A DNA stretch of 37,071 nt, taken from an uncultured Clostridia bacterium. GTDB taxonomy: Bacteria; Bacillota; Clostridia; Oscillospirales; Acutalibacteraceae. Position 1 is the stretch's first letter; every line of letters begins with the position of its first letter. The notes under the pieces were generated by a model. The model saw only the letters and a program-made list of their open reading frames with translations. It had not been told where the DNA came from and did not search any database. Below are positions 1 through 9,300 of this stretch, piece by piece. Location: the NCBI GenBank assembly GCA_947589485.1, contig CANQBK010000015.1:1-37071 (forward strand), in the 5' to 3' direction. The translations under genes and the position numbers were made by a program.

Positions 1-75
1 GCTCAAGCCTTTTCAAAGGCTTGCGGATTCCAAAGGCAGAGCCTTTGGCGGGTTTTTAAGGGCGGAGCCCTTAAC
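1..75. repeat. Dispersed hairpin-rich intergenic repeat, copy 1
   Basis: This 75-base stretch returns in inverted orientation at 14254-14328 with about two mismatches. It is built from three consecutive perfect or near-perfect hairpins: AAGCCTTT/AAAGGCTT, CCAAAGGC/GCCTTTGG and TTAAGGGC/GCCCTTAA. It codes for nothing obvious and lies downstream of htrA. The arrangement resembles REP/BIME or MITE-like intergenic repeats; no transposase is nearby. A further GC-rich tail at 76-106 is only partly shared with the other copy. Confidence 0.8.
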
Positions 76-117
76 TACGCAGGCTCTGCGCCGGAGCCCT
101 TAACCAACAACAACAAT

Positions 118-146
118 AAAAGCCGTTCCTTAAAGGAACAGCTTTT
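118..146 (-). terminator. Intrinsic terminator of htrA
   Basis: An AAAAGC/GCTTTT stem with an inner GTTCCT/AGGAAC stem and one C-A mismatch. Read on the minus strand it ends in a T-rich run (TTTTATTGTTGTT) and lies 45 bases past the htrA stop codon. Confidence 0.75.
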
Positions 147-190
147 ATCAAGAGGAGAAAGTATGAAAAAGGGAAAAGAAATAAGCAAAT

Positions 191-1660
191 TTAATTAAAG
201 AAATCGTATATATTGCCGTCATAATATTTATAATTTCCGTCGGCGTTAAAATTGTTGCTGTTGCTTGACTCGGAATCGGAAGATGATTCGGAGAATGTAA
301 CCGAAATTTTTTGCTCGCTGCCGTCACGGCTTACCGTAATATCCGCCTTGTCACCGGCTTTATATTCCATAAGCGCAGCTTTCAACGATGATACACTCTT
401 AATTTCCGTGTCGCCTAATTTGGTGATTCTGTCACCGACTTTTAATCCGGCACGTTTTGCCGCTCCGTTTTCCTCAATCGATGCTATATATACGCCTTGT
501 TCATTTACATTGTACTGTACCATTTTCGATTCACTGTCTATATCAACAAGTGTTACATCTAAAGCGGCTCTTCCGGTAACTTTACCGTTTTCTTTAAGGT
601 CGTCAATTATGCCTTTGACATTGTTTATCGGAATTGCAAAGCCCAGTCCCTCTACCGCAGCTCCGGAAGAAGTGCTTGTGGATTTCGCAACAACTATGCC
701 TATAAGATCTCCGTTTGCATCAAACAAACCACCGCCCGAATTTCCGGGATTTACTGCCGCGTCAGTTTGCAAAAGTTCCATTGTTTTACCGTCAATTTTT
801 ATCTCTCGGTTAAGCGCACTGACAATACCGCTTGTAACCGTGCCTCCAAGCGCACCAAGAGGATTTCCTATCGCAATTGCCGTTTCTCCGACATTCAGTT
901 TATCGGAATCACCAAATGACGCAACCGTTAAATTTGATGCGTCTATCTTCAAAAGCGCAACATCGTATACAGAATCTTTACCTATAACATTAGCTTTATA
1001 AGACTTGCCGTCAGTCGTTTTTACGGTAACGGTTTGTGCCCCATCTATAACGTGATTGTTCGTGATTATATATCCGTCAGCAGAAATAATCACACCGCTT
1101 CCTGCGCCCTGTGACACATACTGACCGTAAAAGGCATCGTATGATGTACTTTCGGTTGTAATTTCAACAACCGAATCCTTTACTTTTGACACAACATTTT
1201 CAATAGCTGTTGTACCCTTGTTTGTATTGCTTGATTGTACGATTTTTAAATCGGAGCTGCCTCCGTTGGATTTTGAAGAAGATACATTCGAGGCGGTAAT
1301 CGAATTGCCATTTACGATATATGTGCCGAATATGCCTCCACCTATTCCGAGACAAAGAGCAAGCGCAAGAGAACAAGCTATAAGCGCAATCTTTTTACCC
1401 TTGCCTGTTTTTTTAGCATAATCTGCATTTTGAACAGGGTATATCTGAGGTGTGTTGAACTGTGATACATATCTGTCATATTCAGACGGCTGCTGCACAT
1501 AATTCTCCGGCATACTGTACGGCTGACTCGGAGCAGAAGCGTTATATTGGAACTGACCGCTTGATGAGCTTATATCCCGCACATTCATATCCTGCGCCCC
1601 GTTCGCTGTGGGCATATTTTCATAACCGTTATCCATTTTATTTAAATCTCTTTCATCCAT
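191..1660 (-). CDS. htrA: Membrane-anchored HtrA/DegP-family serine protease with PDZ domain
   Basis: Quality-control protease of the cell envelope that degrades misfolded or damaged exported proteins. The 489-residue product has a long polar N-terminal cytoplasmic tail (1-88), one membrane segment (about 90-113), a Ser/Asn-rich linker, a trypsin-like protease domain (about 150-350), a PDZ domain (about 365-458) and an Asn/Tyr-rich tail. The catalytic triad is visible as His203 (NNHVIDG), Asp233 (YDVALLKID) and Ser308 (NPGNSGGGL). The start has GGAGGT seven bases upstream. This is the usual layout of Firmicute HtrA/YyxA/YkdA proteins with type II topology, so the protease domain should face outward. 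No CssRS-like two-component genes are adjacent. It is transcribed alone, with its own terminator. Confidence 0.95.
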   Translation of the reverse strand: MDERDLNKMDNGYENMPTANGAQDMNVRDISSSSGQFQYNASAPSQPYSMPENYVQQPSEYDRYVSQFNTPQIYPVQNADYAKKTGKGKKIALIACSLALALCLGIGGGIFGTYIVNGNSITASNVSSSKSNGGSSDLKIVQSSNTNKGTTAIENVVSKVKDSVVEITTESTSYDAFYGQYVSQGAGSGVIISADGYIITNNHVIDGAQTVTVKTTDGKSYKANVIGKDSVYDVALLKIDASNLTVASFGDSDKLNVGETAIAIGNPLGALGGTVTSGIVSALNREIKIDGKTMELLQTDAAVNPGNSGGGLFDANGDLIGIVVAKSTSTSSGAAVEGLGFAIPINNVKGIIDDLKENGKVTGRAALDVTLVDIDSESKMVQYNVNEQGVYIASIEENGAAKRAGLKVGDRITKLGDTEIKSVSSLKAALMEYKAGDKADITVSRDGSEQKISVTFSESSSDSESSNSNNFNADGNYKYYDGNIYDFFN

Positions 1661-1818
1661 CGAAATTACCTCCGTTTACCTTTTGTTTTTATTTCCTTGT
1701 GATGACATTATTATAACCCAAACGGATTTTAAAAGTGATAATAAATTTTATATCTTATTAAAACATTTTATTAACTTAAACTTAAAAAATTTAAAGGAAA
1801 CATCAAACCGCAGAACAA

Positions 1819-3030
1819 TTATTGCCTTTCGTTTTTATTTTTATATATTTTCAATGAATGATCTATAATTGCATTTGCGGCGTCATCTTTGCTCATAAGT
1901 TCAAGTTCGTATATTTCATCGGCGGTTATAACGGTAATTTTATTTGTATCGGTACCGAAACCGGAGCCGGGGTCACGAATACTGTTTGCCGCAATAAGAT
2001 CGCAGTTTTTTTTCTTTAACTTCATTTGGGAATTTTGGACCAAATTCTCGGTTTCCATAGAAAAACCGCATATAACCTGATTTGTCCTTTTATGTGAACC
2101 CGCATATTCAAGAATATCCTTGGTTCTTTTCAGGCACAGCGACATTGTTCCGTCTGATTTTTTTATTTTTTCATCGCTTACATATTCGGGTGTATAATCC
2201 GCAACAGCAGCAGACATTATAAGAATATCATAACTGTCGAGCCTTGCGGAAACTGCGTTAAACATTTCCTCGGAAGTACGCACGGGAACACAATCGGCGC
2301 CGTATGGTACTTTTAACGATACCGGACCGCTTACAAGCGTTACACCTGCTCCCCTTTGAAGTGCAGAACGTGCAGCGGCATAACCCATTTTACCCGTGGA
2401 ACGGTTTGTGATAAAACGGACAGGATCTATCGTTTCAGCCGTAGGACCCGCTGTAACAAGTATTTTTAATCCTTTGCAGTCTTTTTCCTTGGCAATCTCC
2501 AAATTTATACATTCAATTAGAGTATTTGTATCGGGGAGTTTTCCTATACCCGTATCATTGCACGCAAGCCTGCCGACTGCGGGCTCTATTATAATAAATC
2601 CGTGCCGCCTGAGTTTTTCCGTGTTTTCCCTAACTATCGAATTATTATACATATATTTATTCATTGCCGGCGCAACCATAATTTTGCATTTTGCCGCCAA
2701 AACCATAGTGCTAAGCATATCGTCGGCAATTCCGTTTGCCATCTTGCCTATAATATTTGCCGAGGCAGGCGCAATAATGAATAAATCCGCTTTTTGAGAA
2801 AGGGAAACGTGAGTAACGTCAAAATCGAAATTTCTGTCGAAAGTATCGGTAAGACACTTATTCCCCGTCAAAGTTTCAAATGTTATCGGGTTAATAAAAT
2901 TAAGGGCGTTTTTTGTCATAACAACGTGTACGTCACATTGAAGTTTTACAAGGTCGCTTACCAGCTGTGCGGATTTATATGCCGCAATACTGCCTGTAAC
3001 ACCCACAACAACGGTTTTACCTTTAAGCAT
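1819..3030 (-). CDS. coaBC: Bifunctional phosphopantothenoylcysteine decarboxylase / phosphopantothenate-cysteine ligase
   Basis: Joins cysteine to 4'-phosphopantothenate (CoaB, C-terminal half) and decarboxylates the product to 4'-phosphopantetheine with FMN (CoaC, N-terminal half). The longest open frame begins inside panD, but the ATG at 3028-3030 has GGAGG nine bases upstream and gives a 403-residue protein of normal length. CoaC features: the N-terminal GVTGSIAAYK loop, catalytic His74, the PAMN motif (121-124) and the lid cysteine Cys157. CoaB features: Asn209 in FITNRSTGKMG and the lysine cluster KIKK near 288. Last gene of the panB-panC-panD-coaBC operon; it starts one base past the panD stop. 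It carries vitamin B5 synthesis on towards coenzyme A. Confidence 0.96.
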   Translation of the reverse strand: MLKGKTVVVGVTGSIAAYKSAQLVSDLVKLQCDVHVVMTKNALNFINPITFETLTGNKCLTDTFDRNFDFDVTHVSLSQKADLFIIAPASANIIGKMANGIADDMLSTMVLAAKCKIMVAPAMNKYMYNNSIVRENTEKLRRHGFIIIEPAVGRLACNDTGIGKLPDTNTLIECINLEIAKEKDCKGLKILVTAGPTAETIDPVRFITNRSTGKMGYAAARSALQRGAGVTLVSGPVSLKVPYGADCVPVRTSEEMFNAVSARLDSYDILIMSAAVADYTPEYVSDEKIKKSDGTMSLCLKRTKDILEYAGSHKRTNQVICGFSMETENLVQNSQMKLKKKNCDLIAANSIRDPGSGFGTDTNKITVITADEIYELELMSKDDAANAIIDHSLKIYKNKNERQ

Positions 3031-3031
3031 A

Positions 3032-3421
3032 TTACATATCCTCCGGCAATCCGTGTTTTTCGTAATGCACAACACGTTCAGGCTTATTGTTTTCATCGAC
3101 AAACACAACGATCGGAAAATGATTCTTTATTTCCTCATCGCTCATTTGAGCGTATGACATTATTATAATTTTATCTCCGGTTTGAGCCATTCTTGCCGCC
3201 GCTCCGTTAAGACATATCATACCGCTGCCACGTTCGCCGGCAATTACATACGTTACAAAACGGCTGCCGTTGTTTATGTCAACAATCTGCACTTGTTCAT
3301 ATTCGTATATATTAGAAAGCTCCATAAGCTCACTATCAATTGTTACCGAACCTACATAATTTAAATCCGCCTGTTTCACTACGGCACGGTGAATTTTGCT
3401 TTTAAGCATAGTTCTTAACAT
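3032..3421 (-). CDS. panD: Aspartate 1-decarboxylase (pyruvoyl enzyme)
   Basis: Makes beta-alanine from L-aspartate for pantothenate synthesis. The 129-residue proenzyme starts [12 protein letters not shown] and has the self-cleavage site Gly24-Ser25 at exactly the family position (YVGSVTID); Ser25 becomes the pyruvoyl group of the alpha chain. The expected [17 protein letters not shown] segment is present. GGGGG lies about eight bases before the ATG, and panC ends 16 bases upstream. No panM/panZ-type maturation factor is visible, which fits Firmicutes, where cleavage is usually autonomous. The C-terminal tail is slightly longer than in E. coli. Confidence 0.96.
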   Translation of the reverse strand: MLRTMLKSKIHRAVVKQADLNYVGSVTIDSELMELSNIYEYEQVQIVDINNGSRFVTYVIAGERGSGMICLNGAAARMAQTGDKIIIMSYAQMSDEEIKNHFPIVVFVDENNKPERVVHYEKHGLPEDM

Positions 3422-3437
3422 TATAGTATCCCCCAGT

Positions 3438-4286
3438 TTATACGGTATATATAAAATTATCTATAAGCCGTGTATTTCCTATATAAACAGCAATTGCAAC
3501 AAGTACAGTACCCTTTAGGGTATCTATCTTTTGTACCGTATCAAAATCAACCGCTTCAACATAATCTATTTTTGCCATAGGTTCGGTTTCTATGTTTCTT
3601 TTCATAATGTCACACAAGGTCTTTGCGTCCCTTTCGCCGTTTTCGACAGCCTTTTGTCCCATAAATACGGTTTGACTGAGTATGAGCGCGGCTTTGCGTT
3701 CGCTTTCACTAAGGTATTTGTTCCTTGAGCTTTTTGCAAGTCCGTCGCTTTCTCTTATTATCGGACAACCTACTATTTCAATCGGCATATTAAGATCCTT
3801 TACCATTCTTTTTATAACGGAAAGCTGTTGTGCATCTTTTTGACCGAAATACGCCCTGTCGGGCATAACAATATTGAAAAGTTTATTTACAACCGTACAT
3901 ACTCCGCGAAAATGGATAGGACGGCTTTTTCCGCAAAGCTCTTTTGACGGTCCTGTCATATCAACAAAAGAACAGAACCCGTCGGGATACATTTCCTCGC
4001 AGGACGGATAAAAAATCATATCAACATTGTTTTTTTCGCATATCTTGGTGTCCGCCTCAAAATCTCTCGGATACTTTTCAAGATCCTCGTTTGGCGAAAA
4101 TTGCATCGGATTTACAAAAATACTTACAACAACCTTGTCATTCTGTTCTTTTGCTTTTTTTATCAGACTGATATGACCCTCGTGGAGAAAGCCCATAGTA
4201 GGCACAAATCCGACAGTAAGACCTTTATTTTTCCATTCGTTTATAATTGACCTTGCCTCTTTTATTGTATTAACGGTTTTAAGCAT
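3438..4286 (-). CDS. panC: Pantothenate synthetase (pantoate--beta-alanine ligase)
   Basis: Condenses pantoate and beta-alanine with ATP through a pantoyl-adenylate. The signature [10 protein letters not shown] (residues 29-38) and the KMSKS-like loop [11 protein letters not shown] (182-192) are present, as is FVNPMQF. The longest frame opens with a TTG at 4296-4298 overlapping the panB stop, but its only upstream AAAGGA directly abuts that TTG. The ATG at 4284-4286 has the same AAAGGA 12 bases upstream and gives the typical N-terminus [12 protein letters not shown] and a 282-residue protein, so I chose it. The gene lies between panB and panD and is probably translationally coupled to panB. 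Confidence 0.94.
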   Translation of the reverse strand: MLKTVNTIKEARSIINEWKNKGLTVGFVPTMGFLHEGHISLIKKAKEQNDKVVVSIFVNPMQFSPNEDLEKYPRDFEADTKICEKNNVDMIFYPSCEEMYPDGFCSFVDMTGPSKELCGKSRPIHFRGVCTVVNKLFNIVMPDRAYFGQKDAQQLSVIKRMVKDLNMPIEIVGCPIIRESDGLAKSSRNKYLSESERKAALILSQTVFMGQKAVENGERDAKTLCDIMKRNIETEPMAKIDYVEAVDFDTVQKIDTLKGTVLVAIAVYIGNTRLIDNFIYTV

Positions 4287-4294
4287 TATATATG

Positions 4295-5143
4295 TCAATC
4301 CTTTCGTGCGTATGTTTCCCTAAGATTTTTCATTATAGATTTATCTATACCGTATCCGTGCTTTTCTTCGGGATATGTACCGTTTTTCACTTCTGTATCA
4401 TATACCTTGAATGAGTTTTTTATAATTTCACCGACATTAGCGAATTGTTTAACAAACTTCGGAACATAATCGTTAAACATTCCGAGCATATCCTGATTAA
4501 CAAGAACCTGACCGTCACACCCACTGCCTGCTCCTATTCCTATCGTAGGTATTTCAATAAGCTCGGTAATAAATTCGGCAAGTTCACTCGGCACACATTC
4601 AAGAACCACTCCGAAAGCTCCGGCATCTTGCACGGCAAAAGCATCATCAATCAGCCTTTTTGCCGATTCCTCGGTTTTACCCTGAACTTTATATCCGCCA
4701 AAGGCGTTTACGGACTGCGGAGTTAATCCCAAGTGCGCCATAACGGGAATACCTGCGTCGGTAATCGCTTTGATTTGCGGACATACACTTTTACCGCCCT
4801 CCAGCTTTACTGCTCCGGCTCTGCCCTCTTTCATAAGCCTGCCTGCGTTTACCATTGCGTCATATACCGACGTCTGATATGACATAAAAGGCATATCGGC
4901 AATAACGAGGCAGTTGCCTGCTCCTCTTGATACAGCCTTGCTGTGGTGTATCATATCTTCCATTGTAACGGATATTGTATCGTCGTATCCGAGTATGACA
5001 TTTCCGAGCGAGTCACCCACCAGTATGGAATCAATTCCCGATTCCGAAACCAGCTTTGCCATTGAATAATCGTATGCGGTAACCATAGAAATCTTTTTTT
5101 TGCTTTGTTTTGCCGACATAAATGCTGATACAGTATTTTTCAT
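4295..5143 (-). CDS. panB: 3-methyl-2-oxobutanoate hydroxymethyltransferase (ketopantoate hydroxymethyltransferase)
   Basis: Transfers a one-carbon unit from methylene-tetrahydrofolate to 2-ketoisovalerate, the first committed step of pantothenate synthesis. The 282-residue TIM-barrel protein has the metal-binding aspartates in LVGDSLGN (Asp44) and IADMPF (Asp83), Glu115 in VKLEGG, and the [14 protein letters not shown] loop. The ATG has GGGAG nine bases upstream. First gene of the four-gene pan/coaBC operon. Ketopantoate reductase (panE or an ilvC substitute) is not in this window, so pantoate formation must rely on a gene elsewhere. The substrate comes from IlvD, encoded at 30607-32274. Confidence 0.96.
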   Translation of the reverse strand: MKNTVSAFMSAKQSKKKISMVTAYDYSMAKLVSESGIDSILVGDSLGNVILGYDDTISVTMEDMIHHSKAVSRGAGNCLVIADMPFMSYQTSVYDAMVNAGRLMKEGRAGAVKLEGGKSVCPQIKAITDAGIPVMAHLGLTPQSVNAFGGYKVQGKTEESAKRLIDDAFAVQDAGAFGVVLECVPSELAEFITELIEIPTIGIGAGSGCDGQVLVNQDMLGMFNDYVPKFVKQFANVGEIIKNSFKVYDTEVKNGTYPEEKHGYGIDKSIMKNLRETYARKD

Positions 5144-5609
5144 CTCTTAAAACTCCCTATTCATATTTTAAATTACACGAAGGGTTATTTTGAAAAAATC
5201 ACCGTATTATTACTGCACGGAAACAGAAGTTCCCTGCATAACGGCGCATATTCATACTGTAAAATTCTTTATTGTTTCTTTTTGGAAATTATGTACAAGT
5301 CATATTAAAAATATATGCTTTAAATTCCGCAAGACCGAAAACAATAAATTTATATCACGGTACGGTTTCTTTCAAATACCATCCGTTTTTCAATATAACA
5401 CATTTTTACTCAAATGTAAACACTTCTTATTGCATCGGAACAAAAAGCAGTTCTTTCCGCAAAAAACCGCCGAGAGCTTTTCGCTTGGCGGTTTTTGTAA
5501 AATACTGCATTATATTTATATGTAAAGTCAATAAATAAACTAAGGTACACATATTCGGAAATTTCGGTCATACAGCTTAGCCGAGCAAGAACTTTTCCGT
5601 TGTCCCTAA
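5144..5609. other. Intergenic region between panB and the DUF4358-like gene
   Basis: A 466-base AT-rich stretch without a supported gene; the short frames on the plus strand have no ribosome binding site or recognisable protein. It contains the hairpin at 5462-5496 and must hold the panB operon promoter, but I see no convincing -35/-10 pair and no known riboswitch or T-box pattern. Confidence 0.6.
5462..5496 (-). terminator. Bidirectional-type intrinsic terminator
   Basis: A perfect 10-bp stem AAAAACCGCC/GGCGGTTTTT with a 15-base loop, giving a T-run on both strands. It probably ends transcription of the minus-strand gene whose stop codon is at 5610. Confidence 0.8.
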
Positions 5610-6128
5610 TTATTCTTTTTTATTTATAATATCTTCAAACGCATTGACAGCGTTATCACTGTCCGATGAAATAACAACAAACACATAAGGGTAGCTTATA
5701 TCCGTTTTGGCGTTTATCTTTTCTCCGTTAACGCTCTTATATGTACTTACCTTTGAACCCGTATATTGAGAAATCGTCTTGTATATTTCTTCTTCATCTT
5801 CTTCATATTTAAACTTAAAACAAGCGATCTCGGTACCCATATCCGATTGATTTGAAATATACATTGCCGAATCCGTCAACATATTTTGGGGAATATCATA
5901 ATATTTAGGTATGTTTTCCACAGAAATCTCCGTGAGATTTTGATAGTTCATCTTGCTTATAACGCCTGAGGCAATATAATCGGCAGTATAATATGACTTA
6001 TTATTTTTATCGCTATTTTGTATATAAAGCAATATAACGACAATCACAGACGAAACTATGGCTATAACAGCCAAAATAACAGCCGTCAAAATTATATTCC
6101 GCTTTTTTTCCTGTTTTTGAGCTTCCAC
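5610..6128 (-). CDS. Small membrane-anchored protein, DUF4358-like
   Basis: A 172-residue protein with a charged N-terminus, one membrane segment (about residues 12-34) and an outward-facing alpha/beta domain. The middle part (SAMYISNQSDMGTEIACFKF, followed by an acidic helix and the ISQYTG region) resembles the DUF4358 family of Firmicute membrane proteins; this assignment is from memory and not certain. The start codon is GTG at 6126-6128 with a strong GGAGGTGA four bases before it. Transcription probably starts from the promoter at 6194-6222, which abuts an unusual palindrome cluster, so the gene is likely regulated. The function is unknown. It lies between the amylase and the pan operon, with terminators on both sides, so it is monocistronic. 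Confidence 0.8.
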   Translation of the reverse strand: MEAQKQEKKRNIILTAVILAVIAIVSSVIVVILLYIQNSDKNNKSYYTADYIASGVISKMNYQNLTEISVENIPKYYDIPQNMLTDSAMYISNQSDMGTEIACFKFKYEEDEEEIYKTISQYTGSKVSTYKSVNGEKINAKTDISYPYVFVVISSDSDNAVNAFEDIINKKE

Positions 6129-6193
6129 CGTATCACCTCCAATTTATATAAAATTGCCGTAAAATACGGTACCGACAGATAAAATACTATTCC

Positions 6194-6222
6194 ATTATAC
6201 AATTTTGCCCATTTCATTTCAA
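6194..6222 (-). promoter_or_regulatory. Sigma-A-type promoter of the DUF4358-like gene
   Basis: On the minus strand TTGAAA (6222-6217), a 17-base spacer, then the perfect TATAAT (6199-6194). The transcript would have a leader of about 60 bases with a small CCGTA/TACGG hairpin before the GTG start. Confidence 0.7.
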
Positions 6223-6247
6223 TTACAATATTGTAATTATAATTACA
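6221..6247. promoter_or_regulatory. Overlapping palindromic operator
   Basis: Two perfect palindromes overlap: 6221-6238 (arms AATTACAAT/ATTGTAATT) and 6232-6247 (arms TGTAATTA/TAATTACA). The result is three alternating AATTACA half-sites. The cluster touches the -35 box of the promoter at 6194-6222, a position where a bound repressor would block polymerase. The regulator is not identifiable from the sequence. Confidence 0.55.
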
Positions 6248-6254
6248 GACAATA

Positions 6255-6286
6255 AACAAACGGCAGTTTGATTACTGCCGTTTGTT
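6255..6286 (-). terminator. Intrinsic terminator of the amylase gene
   Basis: A perfect 13-bp stem with the core AAACGGCAGT/ACTGCCGTTT and a six-base loop, 36 bases past the amylase stop, followed on the minus strand by TTATTGT. Confidence 0.75.
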
Positions 6287-6322
6287 ATCGTGTTTTTTAC
6301 TGTAAATAAGGTTCTCGGATTT

Positions 6323-9300
6323 TTACTTGCTTACGGTCACGGTAAAATATTGTTTTGCAATCGTGCCTTTGCTGTCCTTTACCTTTGTGCATATATCATA
6401 CGTTCCCGTTTTGGTAGGTTTAAGCGTCATTGTGGAGGCGGTTCCGTATGATTTTGCCGTTGTCCAGCTTGTATCCGATGTTTTCTTGTAATACAATCCG
6501 TAACTGTACGGCGATGTTCCTCCCGATGCGGTAACTTTAAATGTAATCGAATTGCCGAGAGTTATGCTCTTTGACGATATAGAGGTGCTGTTGGTAAGTG
6601 CCTTAGTGCTCGTTACGGTTATTACATCGTAAATTTTCGCAATCGTGCCTTTGCTGTCCTTTACCTTTGTGCATACATCATAAGTTCCCGTTTTAGTAGG
6701 TTTAAGCGTCATTGTAGAGGCGGTTCCGTATGATTTTGCCGTTGTCCAGCTTGTATCCGATGTTTTCTTATAATACAATCCGTAACTGTACGGCGATGTT
6801 CCTCCCGATGCGGTAACCTTAAATGTAATCGAATTGCCGAGAGGTATGTTCTTTGACGAGATAGAGGTGCTGTTAGTAAGTGCCTTGGTACCCGTTACCG
6901 TTATTACGTCGTAGATTTTCGCAACAGTGCCTTTGCTGTCCTTTACCTTTGTACATACATCATAAGTTCCCGTTTTAGTAGGTTTAAGCGTCATTGTAGA
7001 GGCGGTTCCGTATGCCTTTGCCGTTGTCCAGCTTGTATCCGATGTTTTCTTATAATACAGCGAATATGTATACGGTGATGTTCCTCCCGATGCAGTAACT
7101 TTAAATGTAACCGAATTGCCGAGAGTTATGTTCTTTGAAGAGATAGAAGTGCTGTTTGTGAGTTTCTTGTTATCCGTTACGGTTATTACGTCGTAGATTT
7201 TCGCAACAGTGCCTTTGCTGTCCTTTACCTTTGTGCATACATCATAAGTTCCCGTTTTAGTAGGTTTAAGCGTCATTGTAGAGGCGGTTCCGTATGCCTT
7301 TGCCGTTGTCCAGCTTGTATCCGATGTTTTCTTGTAATACAATCCGTAACTGTACGGCGATGTTCCTCCCGATGCGGTAACTTTAAATGTAATCGAATTG
7401 CCGAGAGTTATGTTCTTTGACGAGATAGAGGTGCTGTTAGTAAGCGCCTTGGTACTCGTTACGGTTATTACGTCGTAGATTTTCGCAACAGTGCCTTTGC
7501 TGTCCTTTACCTTTGTGCATACGTCATACGTTCCGGCTTGGGTAGGTTTAAGCGTCATTGTGGAAGCGGTTCCGTATGCCTTTGCCGTTGTCCAGATTGT
7601 ATCTGATGTTTTCTTGTAATACAGCGAATATGTGTACGGTGATGTTCCTCCAGATGCGGTAACCTTAAATGTGACCGAATCGCCGAGAGTTATGTTCTTT
7701 GACGAGATAGAGGTACTGTTGGTAAGACCAACGTCGGAAGATTGTACGACCTTTATTGTTTTGGTTGCCGTTATATCGGATTCGGAATCGACCGCATTTA
7801 CGGCTACAATATAAGTGCCTGTTTTTTTCGGTGTCCATTGACAGGTATTTGACGTACTTGACGAACTTATAACCGTACCGTCGGACGCTATAAACGAATA
7901 CTTAACCGTACCCTTGTTATTTGAGGGAACAGCCTTGAGTGTAACCGAATTTCCGAGCGATACCGTTGAAGGTGTTGCGGTAAATGAAATACTCAGGCTT
8001 TCCGTTGATTTTGGAAGATCGGTAAGCGCATTTGAAACAAACAGCTTTTTCTCCGAAGCGTCCATCTTCAGACCCTCACCCGAAGGATATTGAACTCCTG
8101 AGCCGTTGCTGAATATTACATAAACCGTGCCCGAAAGTGTTGACGGAATTTCGTATGACCAGTAATCTCCGTTTTCTTCCGTCATTTCAATTCCCGGCCA
8201 CCCCGCATTGTTTTTCTTTGCGGAATCGTAAACATAGCAATATACCTTTGACCACTTATATTCGGAGTTGTCAAATACAACGCCTCCCGAATTGAGGATC
8301 GGGTAACCCACTCTTTTGCCCTTTTTGGTAAATGTATATGATTTTGATTTTGAAGTGCCGTCATCGGCTTTTGCATTGACAGTCAATGTTACAGAACCGT
8401 CTGTTGCGGTAAGAGCGCCTATTTTAATTGTTTTTTCGGTCGTGAAAGTACCGCTTGCACCCTCGGAAGTAGTATATGAAGCGGTTTTTGCACCCTGAAC
8501 ACTCATAGTAACATCAACCGTGTTTGTGTTAAATGTCGATTTGCCGTCAGCCGTAGATGCCGAAATTCTTAAAACAGAGGGCTGAACCGGATCTACCGTG
8601 CCATAATCTACGGTAGGATTATAAATAACGGCTATACCGTTGGCATTTTTAATTTCACCCTTAATCGTGCCGCCGGAAACGGTAAATTTCTCTCCGGTGA
8701 TTTGGTCCGTATATGTTCCGTTGGCCATTCCGACATTTAAGCTCACGGGACCGGGACCCTCGCCCCTTACAATAACTATGCCCGTATTACCCCGCATATT
8801 ATATGCCGTATTGCCCGAACTGCCGAGCTTTTCGCTTGAGCCGACAAAGAAGTTTCTGAATCTGTTTACGGCTACAACTTCAGGGTCTGCCCATGTAAGG
8901 GAACCGACATCTCCAAGCTGGGTCTGTTCGCCTATGTTTTCAAGAATAACCGATGTAGACTGCCTTGCTTTTGATACATCGCCCGCAAGAATATCTTTTG
9001 AATAATAAGGACGTGCAAAGAACAGACCTGTTGAGTCTTTTCTTGAAGCTATTATTGCCCAAGTCTTTTTAATATCCGCGTCGCACGCATCGTAAGAGGA
9101 ACCTCCGCCCATATATGTATCGTGCGATTCAGCCCATAGAACGCATTTGTCGCCCTGACCGGCAATATATCCGCAGTATCCGGACGTGGAAAGTGCGCTG
9201 ACCTGACCGTTTATAACGCTGTTCCGCAGGTTATCGCTTGTTGAATTGTCGGTAATTGACATTTTACTGCGGTAATACGCCTCTGCTTTTGAATCGTCAA

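Noticed and set aside
163-198. An 11-codon plus-strand frame (MKKGKEISKFN) with AGAGGAG upstream
   Set aside because: It has a good ribosome binding site but is tiny, overlaps the htrA stop and follows the htrA terminator. Probably chance or the stub of a lost gene.
6326-7726. CRISPR-like regular repeats
   Set aside because: The period is 282 bp, in frame and coding for Ig-like domains; there are no spacers and no cas genes anywhere in the window.
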